Part shown: one piece after another, positions 1 to 8,764 of the stretch | How the letters are laid out: the number at the start of each line of letters is the position of its first letter | How positions within the stretch are numbered: position 1 is the stretch's first letter | Assembly: GCA_029238935.1 (NCBI GenBank) | Contig: JAQZBN010000019.1 | Location: forward strand, 1-64,000 | DNA: 64,000 nucleotides | Source: Herbinix sp. | Lineage (GTDB): Bacteria > Bacillota > Clostridia > Lachnospirales > Lachnospiraceae | Direction of reading: 5' to 3' | The notes under the pieces: generated by a model | Seen by the model: only the letters and a program-made list of their open reading frames with translations | What the model was told of the DNA's origin: nothing | Database searches by the model: none | Position numbers and translations under genes: made by a program

Positions 1-891
1 GAAGGGCTGGAAGGCTTCAAAGGTCTCGATCAAAAGGAGGTCCATATCAATGAGTTCTTTTTTTAAGTTCCATTTTCCTGCATCCGTTGCTGCCAAAAGC
101 AGAAGGTCTTCAATCAAAGAGGATAATCGTCTGCATTCCTTTTGAATTCCTTGGGTATAATGTTCAGTTCTGTCCTGGTCTACTAGCATTGCAGACGCAT
201 TTGCTGATATCACTGCAAGGGGTGATTTCAACTCATGGGAGGCAGAAGCGATAAACTGTGTTTGACTCCTCCTGCTTTCCTCGATCGGCCTAAGAGATTT
301 TCCTACGATCCATCTACTGACGAAGTAAAGTGCTGTAATACCTGATAGATATAATGCTATCATCAGAATCTTCTGACGAAGAGCTGCAGCATAATTCTCT
401 GATCTATACTGGAGCATAACAACACTGCGGTAACCTTTCTGTGCCGCTACCAGAAAGACAGCACCAAAATACCTATCACCTTGTTTCCCCTTTAACTCAT
501 ATATCTTACTCTGAACCTCACTGACAGAAGCCGGACGAATATCGGTATTGATTTTATCCTTTAAAGCCAACGTTTTCACCATCTCAACCAACTGATCACG
601 TTCTGTAGCTGGTTTCCATGCACCTTTATAAATAAAAGGCTCTCCGTTATCTTCGATAGAAAGAATGAGCCGATTTTTCATCTCCATCTCAGCCAGCCAG
701 AAATGGCTGATCTCATTATTAATCAACAGCTTTTGCGTTACCGTCATGAAGTTATTCTGAAAATTTTCTTTCCTGTTTTGTAAAAGTTGCTGATTTGTAA
801 TAGCCAAAGCCATCATGAGTACGATTGCTAAAATGATCCCAGTAGAGCAGGTATAAATAAATATTAATTTTTTCCTTAATTGGTTAATCAT
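1..891 (-). CDS. Sensor histidine kinase, 3' part outside window
   Basis: This is the sensor of a two-component pair: it autophosphorylates on His and passes phosphate to the adjacent regulator. Translated from 891 it starts MINQLRKKLIFIYTC. It has a first membrane segment near residues 9-28, an extracellular sensor region of about 120 residues, and a second membrane segment near 145-165. A HisKA helix follows with the phospho-acceptor motif ASASHELKSPLAV. The window ends before the HATPase_c domain, so the gene is incomplete here. Its ATG overlaps the last 8 bases of the regulator gene, which implies translational coupling. The signal sensed is not visible. Confidence 0.9.
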   Translation of the reverse strand, partial: MINQLRKKLIFIYTCSTGIILAIVLMMALAITNQQLLQNRKENFQNNFMTVTQKLLINNEISHFWLAEMEMKNRLILSIEDNGEPFIYKGAWKPATERDQLVEMVKTLALKDKINTDIRPASVSEVQSKIYELKGKQGDRYFGAVFLVAAQKGYRSVVMLQYRSENYAAALRQKILMIALYLSGITALYFVSRWIVGKSLRPIEESRRSQTQFIASASHELKSPLAVISANASAMLVDQDRTEHYTQGIQKECRRLSSLIEDLLLLAATDAGKWNLKKELIDMDLLLIETFEAFQPF

Positions 892-1567
892 TTCTTCTAA
901 TCTCCAATTGATATCCGATGCCGTGTACTGTCTTAATCATTACGACAGTATTTAAAGCTTTTAGTCTTCTCCTTAAAAGAAATATGTAATTATCAATATT
1001 TCCGTCTTCCACAAAGCTATCCGTACCCCAAACCCGGTTTAAGATCTGTTCTCTTGCTAAAAGCTGGCCCTTATTCATCAGAAAATACTCCAGTAGCGCT
1101 CCTTCTCTCTTCGACAGGGAAATACTTCTATCACCGAGGGAGACTGTGTAGGTATTGACATTTAACGTGATATCACCATACTGCAGAATATCAGGACTTT
1201 CCATCTTTCTTGGTCTTCGAAGCAGAGCCCTAATTCTAGCCTGTAATTCCTCAAATGCAAAGGGTTTCACAAGGTAGTCATCTGCTCCTGTATCAAGTCC
1301 ATCGATTCTGTCACCAAGTCCATTCATGGCAGTGATCATAATGACCGGTGTCGCTATTTTTTTCCTGCGCATTTTACCAAGGATCGTTAATCCGTCCTCA
1401 CCAGGAAGCATCCGATCGAGCATAATCACATCGTGGTTAAAACCGGAGATATAATAGAATGCATCCTTACCATCATTGCAGATATCCAGCTCGTAACCAT
1501 CCTTTTTTAGTTGAACCGCAATAGCATCACATAGTTCCATATCATCTTCAATCAGCAACAGTCTCAT
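884..1567 (-). CDS. OmpR/PhoB-family response regulator
   Basis: This 227-residue DNA-binding response regulator has a receiver domain at about residues 1-115. The acidic pair is in LIEDD, the phospho-acceptor is Asp51 in MLDRMLPGEDG, and the conserved Lys is in LVKPF. A winged-helix Trans_reg_C domain follows at about 125-222. The length is normal for the family. The ATG is preceded by GGAAGGG at good spacing. It is the first gene of an operon with the overlapping histidine kinase. Nothing nearby identifies its target genes, and the transposition-free gap to the glucan locus gives no evidence of a functional link. Confidence 0.93.
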   Translation of the reverse strand: MRLLLIEDDMELCDAIAVQLKKDGYELDICNDGKDAFYYISGFNHDVIMLDRMLPGEDGLTILGKMRRKKIATPVIMITAMNGLGDRIDGLDTGADDYLVKPFAFEELQARIRALLRRPRKMESPDILQYGDITLNVNTYTVSLGDRSISLSKREGALLEYFLMNKGQLLAREQILNRVWGTDSFVEDGNIDNYIFLLRRRLKALNTVVMIKTVHGIGYQLEIRRND

Positions 1568-2163
1568 AGAATCCCTTCCAACTCAATCAAGTTGTAATAT
1601 TATTTTGCTTTTATCCTGTCTGTTTATAAGATTATAAATAGCATGCTTAGAAAAACTATTTATACATCTTACTTATTTATCTATACTAAAACAAGAAAGG
1701 TATAACCACCCACAAAGTAGATAGCTTTCGTCATAGTTAATTAACAACTCAACGGATCTCAAGTTAGGAGCAGAATGTAAATCATATACAAATACCGTAA
1801 TATTTTTTCATTATAGCATCCATAATTTACATATTCAAATTATTTTTTAAATACCAATGTATCCTAGTCGATCCCAAAAACGTTGTATCCTGGATATCCT
1901 TCCTGACAGACCCTAGTAGTATCTCTCTTCTTACTTTCGGGAAGTGAACCGTTCAGATTATCCTATGGAATACGTAATTATAACGTTTCTTTTATTCGAT
2001 AAACAGGAACGGTGGCATGAGGTTTATTTCTCATGCTTAAAAATAGGTTTTTAAAACGTCCTATAGAAAAAGAGCCCTAAAGTCAGTAATGAGGTGGGAT
2101 TTCTGTAGAATCCCACCCTCACAATTGACAAAGAACCCTTTTAAATTCTTTATTTAGATCATT
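1568..2163. other. Intergenic region between regulator and glucan arm
   Basis: No convincing gene lies in these 596 bases. The right end holds a hairpin listed separately. The left end must hold the promoter of the two-component operon, and an AT-rich TATAAT-like sequence lies near 1630-1640. A palindrome GTTAATTAAC lies near 1737. No repeat or mobile-element relic was recognised. Confidence 0.5.
2093..2117 (-). terminator. Hairpin downstream of the sulfatase maturase
   Basis: A 9-bp perfect stem GGTGGGATT / AATCCCACC with a 7-base loop lies about 45 bases after the maturase stop. There is no immediate T tract; the nearest one is about 30 bases further on. It is a plausible but imperfect terminator for the long minus-strand glucan operon. 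Confidence 0.5.
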
Positions 2164-3288
2164 TCATAAATGACTACTCTTATTTGCAATCATCCTTGCT
2201 ACCTCTTTTAACCGAGGATAAGCATATTCCAAAAAACTATAGTAAGCTTTGCAATAATAATTGGTCGATATTCCTTCTTGATGATCCCTTTCTCTTGCAC
2301 ATCCTCCTCTACAAAGCGTATACCATTTACAATCATTACATCTTGAGCCATTCGATACAGAGATTTGAATAAACTTTTTAGTAGCATCACAATTAAGTAA
2401 CTCAACGACTGTGTTCTCCCTAATGCTTCCGAGCCGCCACTGATCAACCACGTAAAAGTCACATGGGTATACACTACCATCCGCTTCGACGACGAACTGA
2501 CACTGACAAATACCATTCATACTACAAGCTTCTGGCCGAAACCCAAGTATCATTCTTATCAAATTATCAAAGTATCTGATACTTACATATTCACCATTGG
2601 TGATATCCTTGTACCATAGATCAAAGGTATCCTTTAAAAATCTCTCATAGTGTTCCGGTTTCAATGAGTAGGGCCTTTGACCTTGCTTCTCATTCAATGG
2701 GTCTAGGCAGGGTATAAACTGAAGATATGTAAGATTGTTTTTCTTAAAAAACCCATAGATCAAATTGGCACTTCTTGCACTTTGAGCGGTTATAACGGAA
2801 AGTATATTATACTCTATTTTATGTTTATGAAACAACTCTACCGTCTTCATTACATTCTTAAAGGTTCCCTCTTGATTGGCATCCTTCCGATTTCTATTAT
2901 GAATCTCCTTGGGTCCATCCAGGGATAAACCAATTAAAAACTTATTATCTTTAAGAAATGCACACCATTCATCATTCATTAACATACCATTGGTCTGCAT
3001 AGAGTAGTTCACAGGAATCTTCTTTATATTATATTTTTGTACAATTTCTATAAACTCTATAAAATAATCAAGTCCTGCCATGGTAGGTTCACCACCTTGA
3101 AATGCAAAACTACATCCCTGATCAGCATAGGCAAAAGCTTCTCTTATCATATGTTCCATAGTATCAGAATTCATAATCCCATATGAATAAACCGTTCTTT
3201 TTTCTGCTAGGGAATGATAAAAGCAATATTGACATCGCAGTCCGCAATTACTGGATGCAGGTTTTATTAATAGGCTTATTGTAGGTAT
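2164..3288 (-). CDS. Anaerobic sulfatase-maturating radical SAM enzyme, ATA start
   Basis: The enzyme converts the active-site Cys (or Ser) of a sulfatase to formylglycine using S-adenosylmethionine and Fe-S clusters. Extending the frame upstream of the first ATG gives ISLLIKPASSNCGLRCQYCF, which holds the CxxxCxxC cluster motif (Cys15, Cys19, Cys22). That stretch matches the clostridial anSME N-terminus closely. Further marks are FAFQGGEPTMAG, SLDGPKEIHNRNRKD, and the C-terminal SPASM cysteines from about residue 255 onward (CQCQFVVEADGSVYPCDF, then C..C.....C...C). An in-frame TAA lies upstream, and no ATG, GTG or TTG occurs before the cluster motif. An ATA behind GGGAGGG sits exactly where the family Met is expected, so 3288 was chosen. 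The gene follows the sulfatase by 57 bases. Family confidence is high; the start codon is an inference. Confidence 0.9.
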   Translation of the reverse strand: MPTISLLIKPASSNCGLRCQYCFYHSLAEKRTVYSYGIMNSDTMEHMIREAFAYADQGCSFAFQGGEPTMAGLDYFIEFIEIVQKYNIKKIPVNYSMQTNGMLMNDEWCAFLKDNKFLIGLSLDGPKEIHNRNRKDANQEGTFKNVMKTVELFHKHKIEYNILSVITAQSARSANLIYGFFKKNNLTYLQFIPCLDPLNEKQGQRPYSLKPEHYERFLKDTFDLWYKDITNGEYVSIRYFDNLIRMILGFRPEACSMNGICQCQFVVEADGSVYPCDFYVVDQWRLGSIRENTVVELLNCDATKKFIQISVSNGSRCNDCKWYTLCRGGCARERDHQEGISTNYYCKAYYSFLEYAYPRLKEVARMIANKSSHL

Positions 3289-3345
3289 ATCAAATCCCTC
3301 CCAAACCAGTTTTTATCATGCTGTCTAATTAATGTTTCATTTGAA

Positions 3346-4794
3346 TTATTTATACTTCTTCTCTAACTGGTCTGCACCTTCACTTCTCCCTGTATTTCTT
3401 AGCCTGATCAGGTATTTATCGAGATTTCCTTTTGCATGAAAAGGTCCCCCCTCTTCTATCACTGTCCAGAGTGGATCTACTTTGTGATCCGCAGATAACA
3501 ACATCTCATCATGCCAGTTAAGGAGAATTCTAGCCGCTTTGTCACATATGTCCTGCCTGCTTGCAGCAAGATTATGTTCTTCATAAGGATCATCCTTCAG
3601 GGAAAACAGCATCTCTTTATCAAACAGATGGTATCCGTCATGATAGGTTCTGATATAGATCCAATCCTCAAATCTTACTGCTCTTTGGCATACATGAGCC
3701 ATTTGAGATAAAACTAGGAACTCCTGTCCTCTGTCCTCTCCCGCTACGATTGTATCGGCATAACTTTTTCCATCCCATTTTTTATAAGGCTGCACCTTGA
3801 AAAGATCAGCCATGGTAGGACATAGGTCAATATTATAATGTAATCCTTTATCCACATAGTTCTTTTTTCCACCGGGCCATTTGATTATCATCGGTATACG
3901 ACAGGTTGCATGGTCAGCAGTTCCATGTTCTGCATAAATCCCCAGTTCACCAAAGTTTTCACCATGGTCTGAAGTAATAATGACTGCAGTTTCTTCATAA
4001 ATTCCCTTTTCTTTTAATAAATCAAATACCTGCCCCAGAACATGATCGGCATACCATATACCGGTATCATATCCATCGATTACTTTTCTTAATCCCTCCA
4101 TATCGGAAGCCTTGCCTGGTTGCCTCGGAAATGCTGGGTTCTCCCAGTCATCATACATACTAATTTCGTTAATACTATGGGGGCCAACATGCTTCAAATG
4201 TTGGTTTAGGACGTCTTCTGTTATCCATTTCGGAAGGGGATCATGTTCAAAAGGATTACCATATTCCATCGGAGTTCTGTAAGGTGTATGAGGATCCCAC
4301 AGATGAAGGTGTAAAAACCAATTATCCTGTGCACCCTTTCGTTCGATCCAATCCAATGCAACCGGTAGAACCTCATCTCCTCTTTCATCACCACGTTTTC
4401 CAACGTTATAAATCTCATGAAAACCGGAATTAAACCACCAGGATGAATGCCTCTCCGGAAATGTACTAATTGATGTTGTGCGTAATCCTGCTTTACGGAA
4501 GATATAATTAAAATTATTCGTGTCTATTTCAGATACAAAACCTCGGTCTCTTCCATCCAGCATTCTGTCACCGGTAGTACCTCCATGTCCAACAGCACCA
4601 TTATGTATTCCAAACATACCACTGATTAATGCTGCCCGGGATGGAAGACAAGGTGCGTCAGAACAATAATAATTATCGAACATAACACCTTCCTTGGCTA
4701 TCTGGTCAAAATTTGGAGTAGTATTACGATGGTACCCATAGCACCCCATATGGTCCGGCCTTAATGTATCAATGTCAACAAATAACACTCTCAT
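3346..4794 (-). CDS. Formylglycine-dependent sulfatase-family hydrolase
   Basis: This 482-residue member of the alkaline phosphatase superfamily, sulfatase branch, would hydrolyse a sulfate ester, or possibly a phosphodiester as some family members do. The N-terminal metal-binding strand is FVDIDTLRPDHMGCYGY. The modification motif is CLPSR at Cys49-Arg53, the Cys-type motif matured by the adjacent anSME. The second metal site is in IITSDHGENFGELGIYAEHG. No signal peptide is seen, so the protein appears cytosolic and would act on imported oligosaccharide. GGAGG precedes the ATG. It lies between the secreted GH144 and the maturase in the glucan operon, suggesting it removes a charged substituent from the glucan. 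The actual substrate is unknown. Confidence 0.9.
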   Translation of the reverse strand: MRVLFVDIDTLRPDHMGCYGYHRNTTPNFDQIAKEGVMFDNYYCSDAPCLPSRAALISGMFGIHNGAVGHGGTTGDRMLDGRDRGFVSEIDTNNFNYIFRKAGLRTTSISTFPERHSSWWFNSGFHEIYNVGKRGDERGDEVLPVALDWIERKGAQDNWFLHLHLWDPHTPYRTPMEYGNPFEHDPLPKWITEDVLNQHLKHVGPHSINEISMYDDWENPAFPRQPGKASDMEGLRKVIDGYDTGIWYADHVLGQVFDLLKEKGIYEETAVIITSDHGENFGELGIYAEHGTADHATCRIPMIIKWPGGKKNYVDKGLHYNIDLCPTMADLFKVQPYKKWDGKSYADTIVAGEDRGQEFLVLSQMAHVCQRAVRFEDWIYIRTYHDGYHLFDKEMLFSLKDDPYEEHNLAASRQDICDKAARILLNWHDEMLLSADHKVDPLWTVIEEGGPFHAKGNLDKYLIRLRNTGRSEGADQLEKKYK

Positions 4795-4893
4795 AAGAAT
4801 ACCTCCAATTATTTTTGGTTATCATTATATCAATTAAATATAGAACACAAACTAAGAAAGCTCGGGTTCATACTTATTGCTTCTCATAATAAC

Positions 4894-6405
4894 TTACTGA
4901 ATGGCACATGCTTCCATTCCCTTTTGTACATATTCGTTCTTCATAAATTGATCCCATATAAATCCACTCTGATAATTTACCAGCTGAACAAGGGTGATAC
5001 CCTTGTCTATCCCAAGATAACACTTTGTAATGTGTCCCTTTTTCCCTTGATCCAAGTTATAGGATTCATAGAAACCATAGGGGCCCCAGGTATCCGGATA
5101 ATTGGTATAATAGTGTAGCATCGCTTCTTTTGAATATTCCGGAGTAAATGGCATGGAAGCAATCGCTCCGTACAGAGCGATAGTACCGTCATTGGCACCT
5201 AAGGGTTCCCCCTGAGGCATACCGTTTGGCTCTGCCCCATAAAGACCATTGTAACCTTTTTTACCTAGACACGCAGAAAGTCCCCAGGAATTCTCATGAT
5301 AGGTCTTAGAGATATCTTTATGGTCGATAGAATACTGTCTGGAGGCAAGGGTTGCCTGAATGGAGTTCTCAAACCAGTTAATACCCTTTTTATCGGTTTT
5401 ACCTCTAAAATCCACATACGCATGGCTAAATTGATAAGCAAATAAGGAATTTGCCCAGGAACGTATAAAGGTAAAGTCCCCATAAGTCGCTTTCCAACGC
5501 TGAAATCCATAAAACAAATCACCTGAAACAGGATAGGTTGGTGACCCTGCTCCAAGAATATACATCATAAACTGCTCCGCAGCCACATCCCATTCACCAA
5601 CTTTTTTCATATTACCATCGTCTCCAGGCTGATAAGCCATATAAAAACGGTTATTGCTTTTGACAATCTGATCCCATTTGACTTTTTTATAGATATCTTC
5701 GTAGGTTGCTTTCACATCCCCTTGAAAATACTCTGCTGCGACGGTAGCACCGCAGAGGAATAATGCCGTATCAATGGTAGATACCTCAACATCATATTTC
5801 TCACCGGTGGATAAATGATAGAAATGATAATAAAACCCGTCAACGCTTTCTAATTTATCCCGAAAGGTAATGAGAGTATTTAAGCTTCTCTCCTGACCCT
5901 CTTCCAAACTGATGTATCCTTTCTCCACACCTATCGCATAAGCGGATAATGCAAAACCAGTACTAGCGATGGATGAAAAATCCAAGTCACCGGTATTTCC
6001 ATCCCTACTTAAGCCATAGCCTTCCGAACCCAACTCTGTTTGAGTCTCATTCCAAAAATAATCAAATGCACCTTTTATCTCCATCTCAATCAGCTCATCT
6101 GCCGTAATTTCAACTGCTTCAGAGTTGACTGTATCATTTGCGGAAGAGCTTTCTTCCTGGGCGGTGTTATTATCCTGCGAAGTGCTATCATCCTGTGAGG
6201 TGTTTCCCTCCGATGAGGTGTTATCATCCTGTAAGCTGCTACCATCCTGCGAGGTGTTTTCACTCTGCGAGGAGTCTATCGTATCGGAAGAATTACTCTC
6301 AGTAATACTACTGGATGGAGCATTCACTTCATCCTTTTTACTGCATCCTGTTATCGCTAATAGAACGATAATTAATAGGAATACAAAAAATGCTCTAAGT
6401 TTTAT
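4894..6405 (-). CDS. Secreted GH144-type glucanase lipoprotein, ATA start
   Basis: The first ordinary start in this frame (GTG at 6327) would omit the export signal. Upstream in frame, beginning at ATA 6405, the protein reads IKLRAFFVFLLIIVLLAITG followed by CSKK, a textbook lipoprotein signal with the lipidated Cys at residue 21. AAGGAGG lies 9 bases before the ATA. A low-complexity Ser/Thr/Asp/Gln linker follows (about 30-105), made of imperfect NTSQD repeats. Then comes a globular domain of about 390 residues with SSIASTGFALSA, DTALFLCG and WGPYGFYES. These belong to the glucoamylase-like family that includes GH144 endo-beta-1,2-glucanases. It probably cleaves glucan at the outer membrane face. 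The specificity is inferred from the neighbouring GH94. A paralogue without signal lies at 30830. Confidence 0.85.
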   Translation of the reverse strand: MKLRAFFVFLLIIVLLAITGCSKKDEVNAPSSSITESNSSDTIDSSQSENTSQDGSSLQDDNTSSEGNTSQDDSTSQDNNTAQEESSSANDTVNSEAVEITADELIEMEIKGAFDYFWNETQTELGSEGYGLSRDGNTGDLDFSSIASTGFALSAYAIGVEKGYISLEEGQERSLNTLITFRDKLESVDGFYYHFYHLSTGEKYDVEVSTIDTALFLCGATVAAEYFQGDVKATYEDIYKKVKWDQIVKSNNRFYMAYQPGDDGNMKKVGEWDVAAEQFMMYILGAGSPTYPVSGDLFYGFQRWKATYGDFTFIRSWANSLFAYQFSHAYVDFRGKTDKKGINWFENSIQATLASRQYSIDHKDISKTYHENSWGLSACLGKKGYNGLYGAEPNGMPQGEPLGANDGTIALYGAIASMPFTPEYSKEAMLHYYTNYPDTWGPYGFYESYNLDQGKKGHITKCYLGIDKGITLVQLVNYQSGFIWDQFMKNEYVQKGMEACAIQ

Positions 6406-6438
6406 AGCGATCCACCTCCTTACTTAATAACACGAATA

Positions 6439-8763
6439 CTAGAAGCTGATTTTCCTTTGAAACTCAATTTCCATCGTATCCTCTAGCGTAATCAATGGTG
6501 ACTTTCCGTTCATCATTTCATAGTCACCGATAAATTTAAGTTCTAGTATTGGGGTTTTCATCGTGAATCTACAAAGAATTGCATCCGCTTCATAGCGAAC
6601 AGCTTTTAATTCCTGCGTAGCATAAAGTAAAGTGAAATCCTTAGCAAGCTTTAGATTAACCGGAAGAATAAGACCTTCCCTGCCATTCACTTCAATGATT
6701 GTATCCTCAAAAGGCTCAGCTCCGTTATAGCTTAGACTTATCTGCTTCTTCCAATCGTCAAGATTGTTAATCATAAAAAATTCACTTTGGCTATGTATAT
6801 CCTTTAGGCAGTGAACCATCACATCAGCATTTACCTGTACCTTTGGCCCAATTCCCAGCATGGTAAATGCACTTCGAAAGCCGTCTCTTACATAATCATA
6901 TCCGGTATCAACAATCCCTCCCAGAACGACAAGCTGCCCTAAACCAATTCTCTTAGAAATTCCCACTGCATATTCTTTTTGCTTCCCAGCAACGGCGATA
7001 CACTCATAATCATCTTTCGTATTCATAGAGTATCTTTGTCCACCGTATACACCAATTTCTGAATGTCCATTTATACAAATCATTTCGTGCTGATGAAAAT
7101 GTTCAATCGATACATCGATCGCATCTTTTACTATAGTACAGCTCCTTCCCATCAAATCGTACTGAGGAATCTTAGGGTACATGAAAACTTTACCACCTCG
7201 CTGTATATAATCTACCAGACTTTTTTGAACAGCCTCATCCATATAGTCCGTGGAAAATACAATTAAGTTTTCACAACTTTGAAGTCCTGGTTCTGTTAGT
7301 TGTGATTTGGATAAACCTACAACGTTAAGATTTTCATAGATCAGATATCTGCCCAAGCTGTTAAACAATCCATAATTTAAATCAGCTCCGATTTTCTCTA
7401 CCATTTCCTGATTTTCTTTGTTCTTATAATCTGTAAGGAAATAATCAATATCTACGAACAAGCAGGTATCGGCAACCGGTTGAGCTTTGACAAAAGGTTC
7501 TCCATACGCATCAATTACATCTTTTAAATGCTTTAATAACTCATAGCTTTTACGAAGCTCACCCTTGGCGCTGATTGGTGCCTGCCAATCATGATTTTTA
7601 CTGATAATGCCCAGATCCTCATAATTGTAACCACCTACAAACATGTAGTAATTAATGGCTTTCATTCCTTGTGCGATACATATTCTTGAATTAAGATCAT
7701 GGGTATTGGGCTGTAATCTTGGTACTGAGTTTTGAAAGCCGCTTTGAAATTCCGCTGAAAACAAAGGCTGCCCAGGATCTTGCATACTTTTCGTCAGTAC
7801 ATTGGCAAGGTACAAATCCTGTACGTTATCATATACAACATTTCCAATATAATAATCTCCGGCAACGATGACATTATCTAACTCGAAGCATTTTTTTAAC
7901 TGGCTTAATCCGATGGGATATTGATTTCCTCTCTTAGCGTAATCCTGCTGCGTAAATCCATGGACATTTATGATTACGGGAATTTCCAGTCCATATTGTT
8001 TTGCAATATTGATTAGCTTTAATAAATATTTTTGAAGATATATTCTTTCATAATAGCGGTACTCGTTAAGCAGTTCGCCACTTTCTTCCTTCAGCTGCTG
8101 TTTTACTTCCTCAATCTGAGACAGAAGGTTTGTTTCACTATTTGTAATGCCCAACTCCTGATTTCTTGTCAATACAAAATCTGCAAGTACACTATGGCTA
8201 AAATCCGGTGTATGGGTCACCCAATGAAACATTCCGATCTCATTATCCAGCTGTGCCATGACGATACACCCACCCCTGCTGCTCTGATGAGGTGCGAGTA
8301 ATTCAAAAACTGCCTGATACCAACGATCCACTTTTTCCAAATAAACCGGATGCAAAAACTGAACCAACTCATATACCGGATGTTTACTTCCATCCAGGCG
8401 TTCTGCTCTGATTTCCTCGTAATTTTCTAATAACCAACCAGGAAGTCCGGCATCTTTGAGTTCACTCATAACATAGGGACCGGGTCTGATGCATAGCTTC
8501 ATCTCATGATATTCAACTAATTCCACAAAGCTCTTCAGATCCCTTTCTCTGGTCGTACTGCCCGTAAGATCAATCGTTCCTTCTTCTTTCTCATGCCAGA
8601 TCCATGGAATATAAGTACTAATCATGGAAAATCCTGCGTTTTTTATTTTTAAAATTCGGTCCTCCCATTCCTCACAGGGAACTCTGAAATAATGGAGTTC
8701 CCCACCTAGAATAAAAGTTTCTTTCTCATTTATTTTAAATACTGAGTCTTCAAATGTAAGCAT
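6439..8763 (-). CDS. GH35-type glycosidase or transglycosidase, copy A
   Basis: This 774-residue protein has a GH35 catalytic barrel in its first ~370 residues, starting LTFEDSVFKINEKETFILGG. The motif IRPGPYVMSE is present. The presumed acid/base is Glu175 in QLDNEIG and the presumed nucleophile is Glu338 in SAEFQSG. A beta-galactosidase trimerisation-like / flavodoxin-like region and beta-rich C-terminus follow. It has no signal peptide, so it is cytosolic. The start at 8763 was chosen because AGGAG lies 7 bases upstream and it aligns with its paralogue; an ATG ten codons earlier lies inside the permease gene. Most annotation pipelines would call it beta-galactosidase. In this locus an activity on beta-1,2-linked glucosides is more likely, since GH35-related enzymes acting on that linkage have been described. 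Confidence 0.85.
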   Translation of the reverse strand: MLTFEDSVFKINEKETFILGGELHYFRVPCEEWEDRILKIKNAGFSMISTYIPWIWHEKEEGTIDLTGSTTRERDLKSFVELVEYHEMKLCIRPGPYVMSELKDAGLPGWLLENYEEIRAERLDGSKHPVYELVQFLHPVYLEKVDRWYQAVFELLAPHQSSRGGCIVMAQLDNEIGMFHWVTHTPDFSHSVLADFVLTRNQELGITNSETNLLSQIEEVKQQLKEESGELLNEYRYYERIYLQKYLLKLINIAKQYGLEIPVIINVHGFTQQDYAKRGNQYPIGLSQLKKCFELDNVIVAGDYYIGNVVYDNVQDLYLANVLTKSMQDPGQPLFSAEFQSGFQNSVPRLQPNTHDLNSRICIAQGMKAINYYMFVGGYNYEDLGIISKNHDWQAPISAKGELRKSYELLKHLKDVIDAYGEPFVKAQPVADTCLFVDIDYFLTDYKNKENQEMVEKIGADLNYGLFNSLGRYLIYENLNVVGLSKSQLTEPGLQSCENLIVFSTDYMDEAVQKSLVDYIQRGGKVFMYPKIPQYDLMGRSCTIVKDAIDVSIEHFHQHEMICINGHSEIGVYGGQRYSMNTKDDYECIAVAGKQKEYAVGISKRIGLGQLVVLGGIVDTGYDYVRDGFRSAFTMLGIGPKVQVNADVMVHCLKDIHSQSEFFMINNLDDWKKQISLSYNGAEPFEDTIIEVNGREGLILPVNLKLAKDFTLLYATQELKAVRYEADAILCRFTMKTPILELKFIGDYEMMNGKSPLITLEDTMEIEFQRKISF

Positions 8764-8764
8764 G

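Noticed and set aside
6125-6427. Plus-strand ORF opposite the GH144 lipoprotein linker
   Set aside because: Its Ser/Cys/Glu-rich repeats are the antisense shadow of the low-complexity linker.
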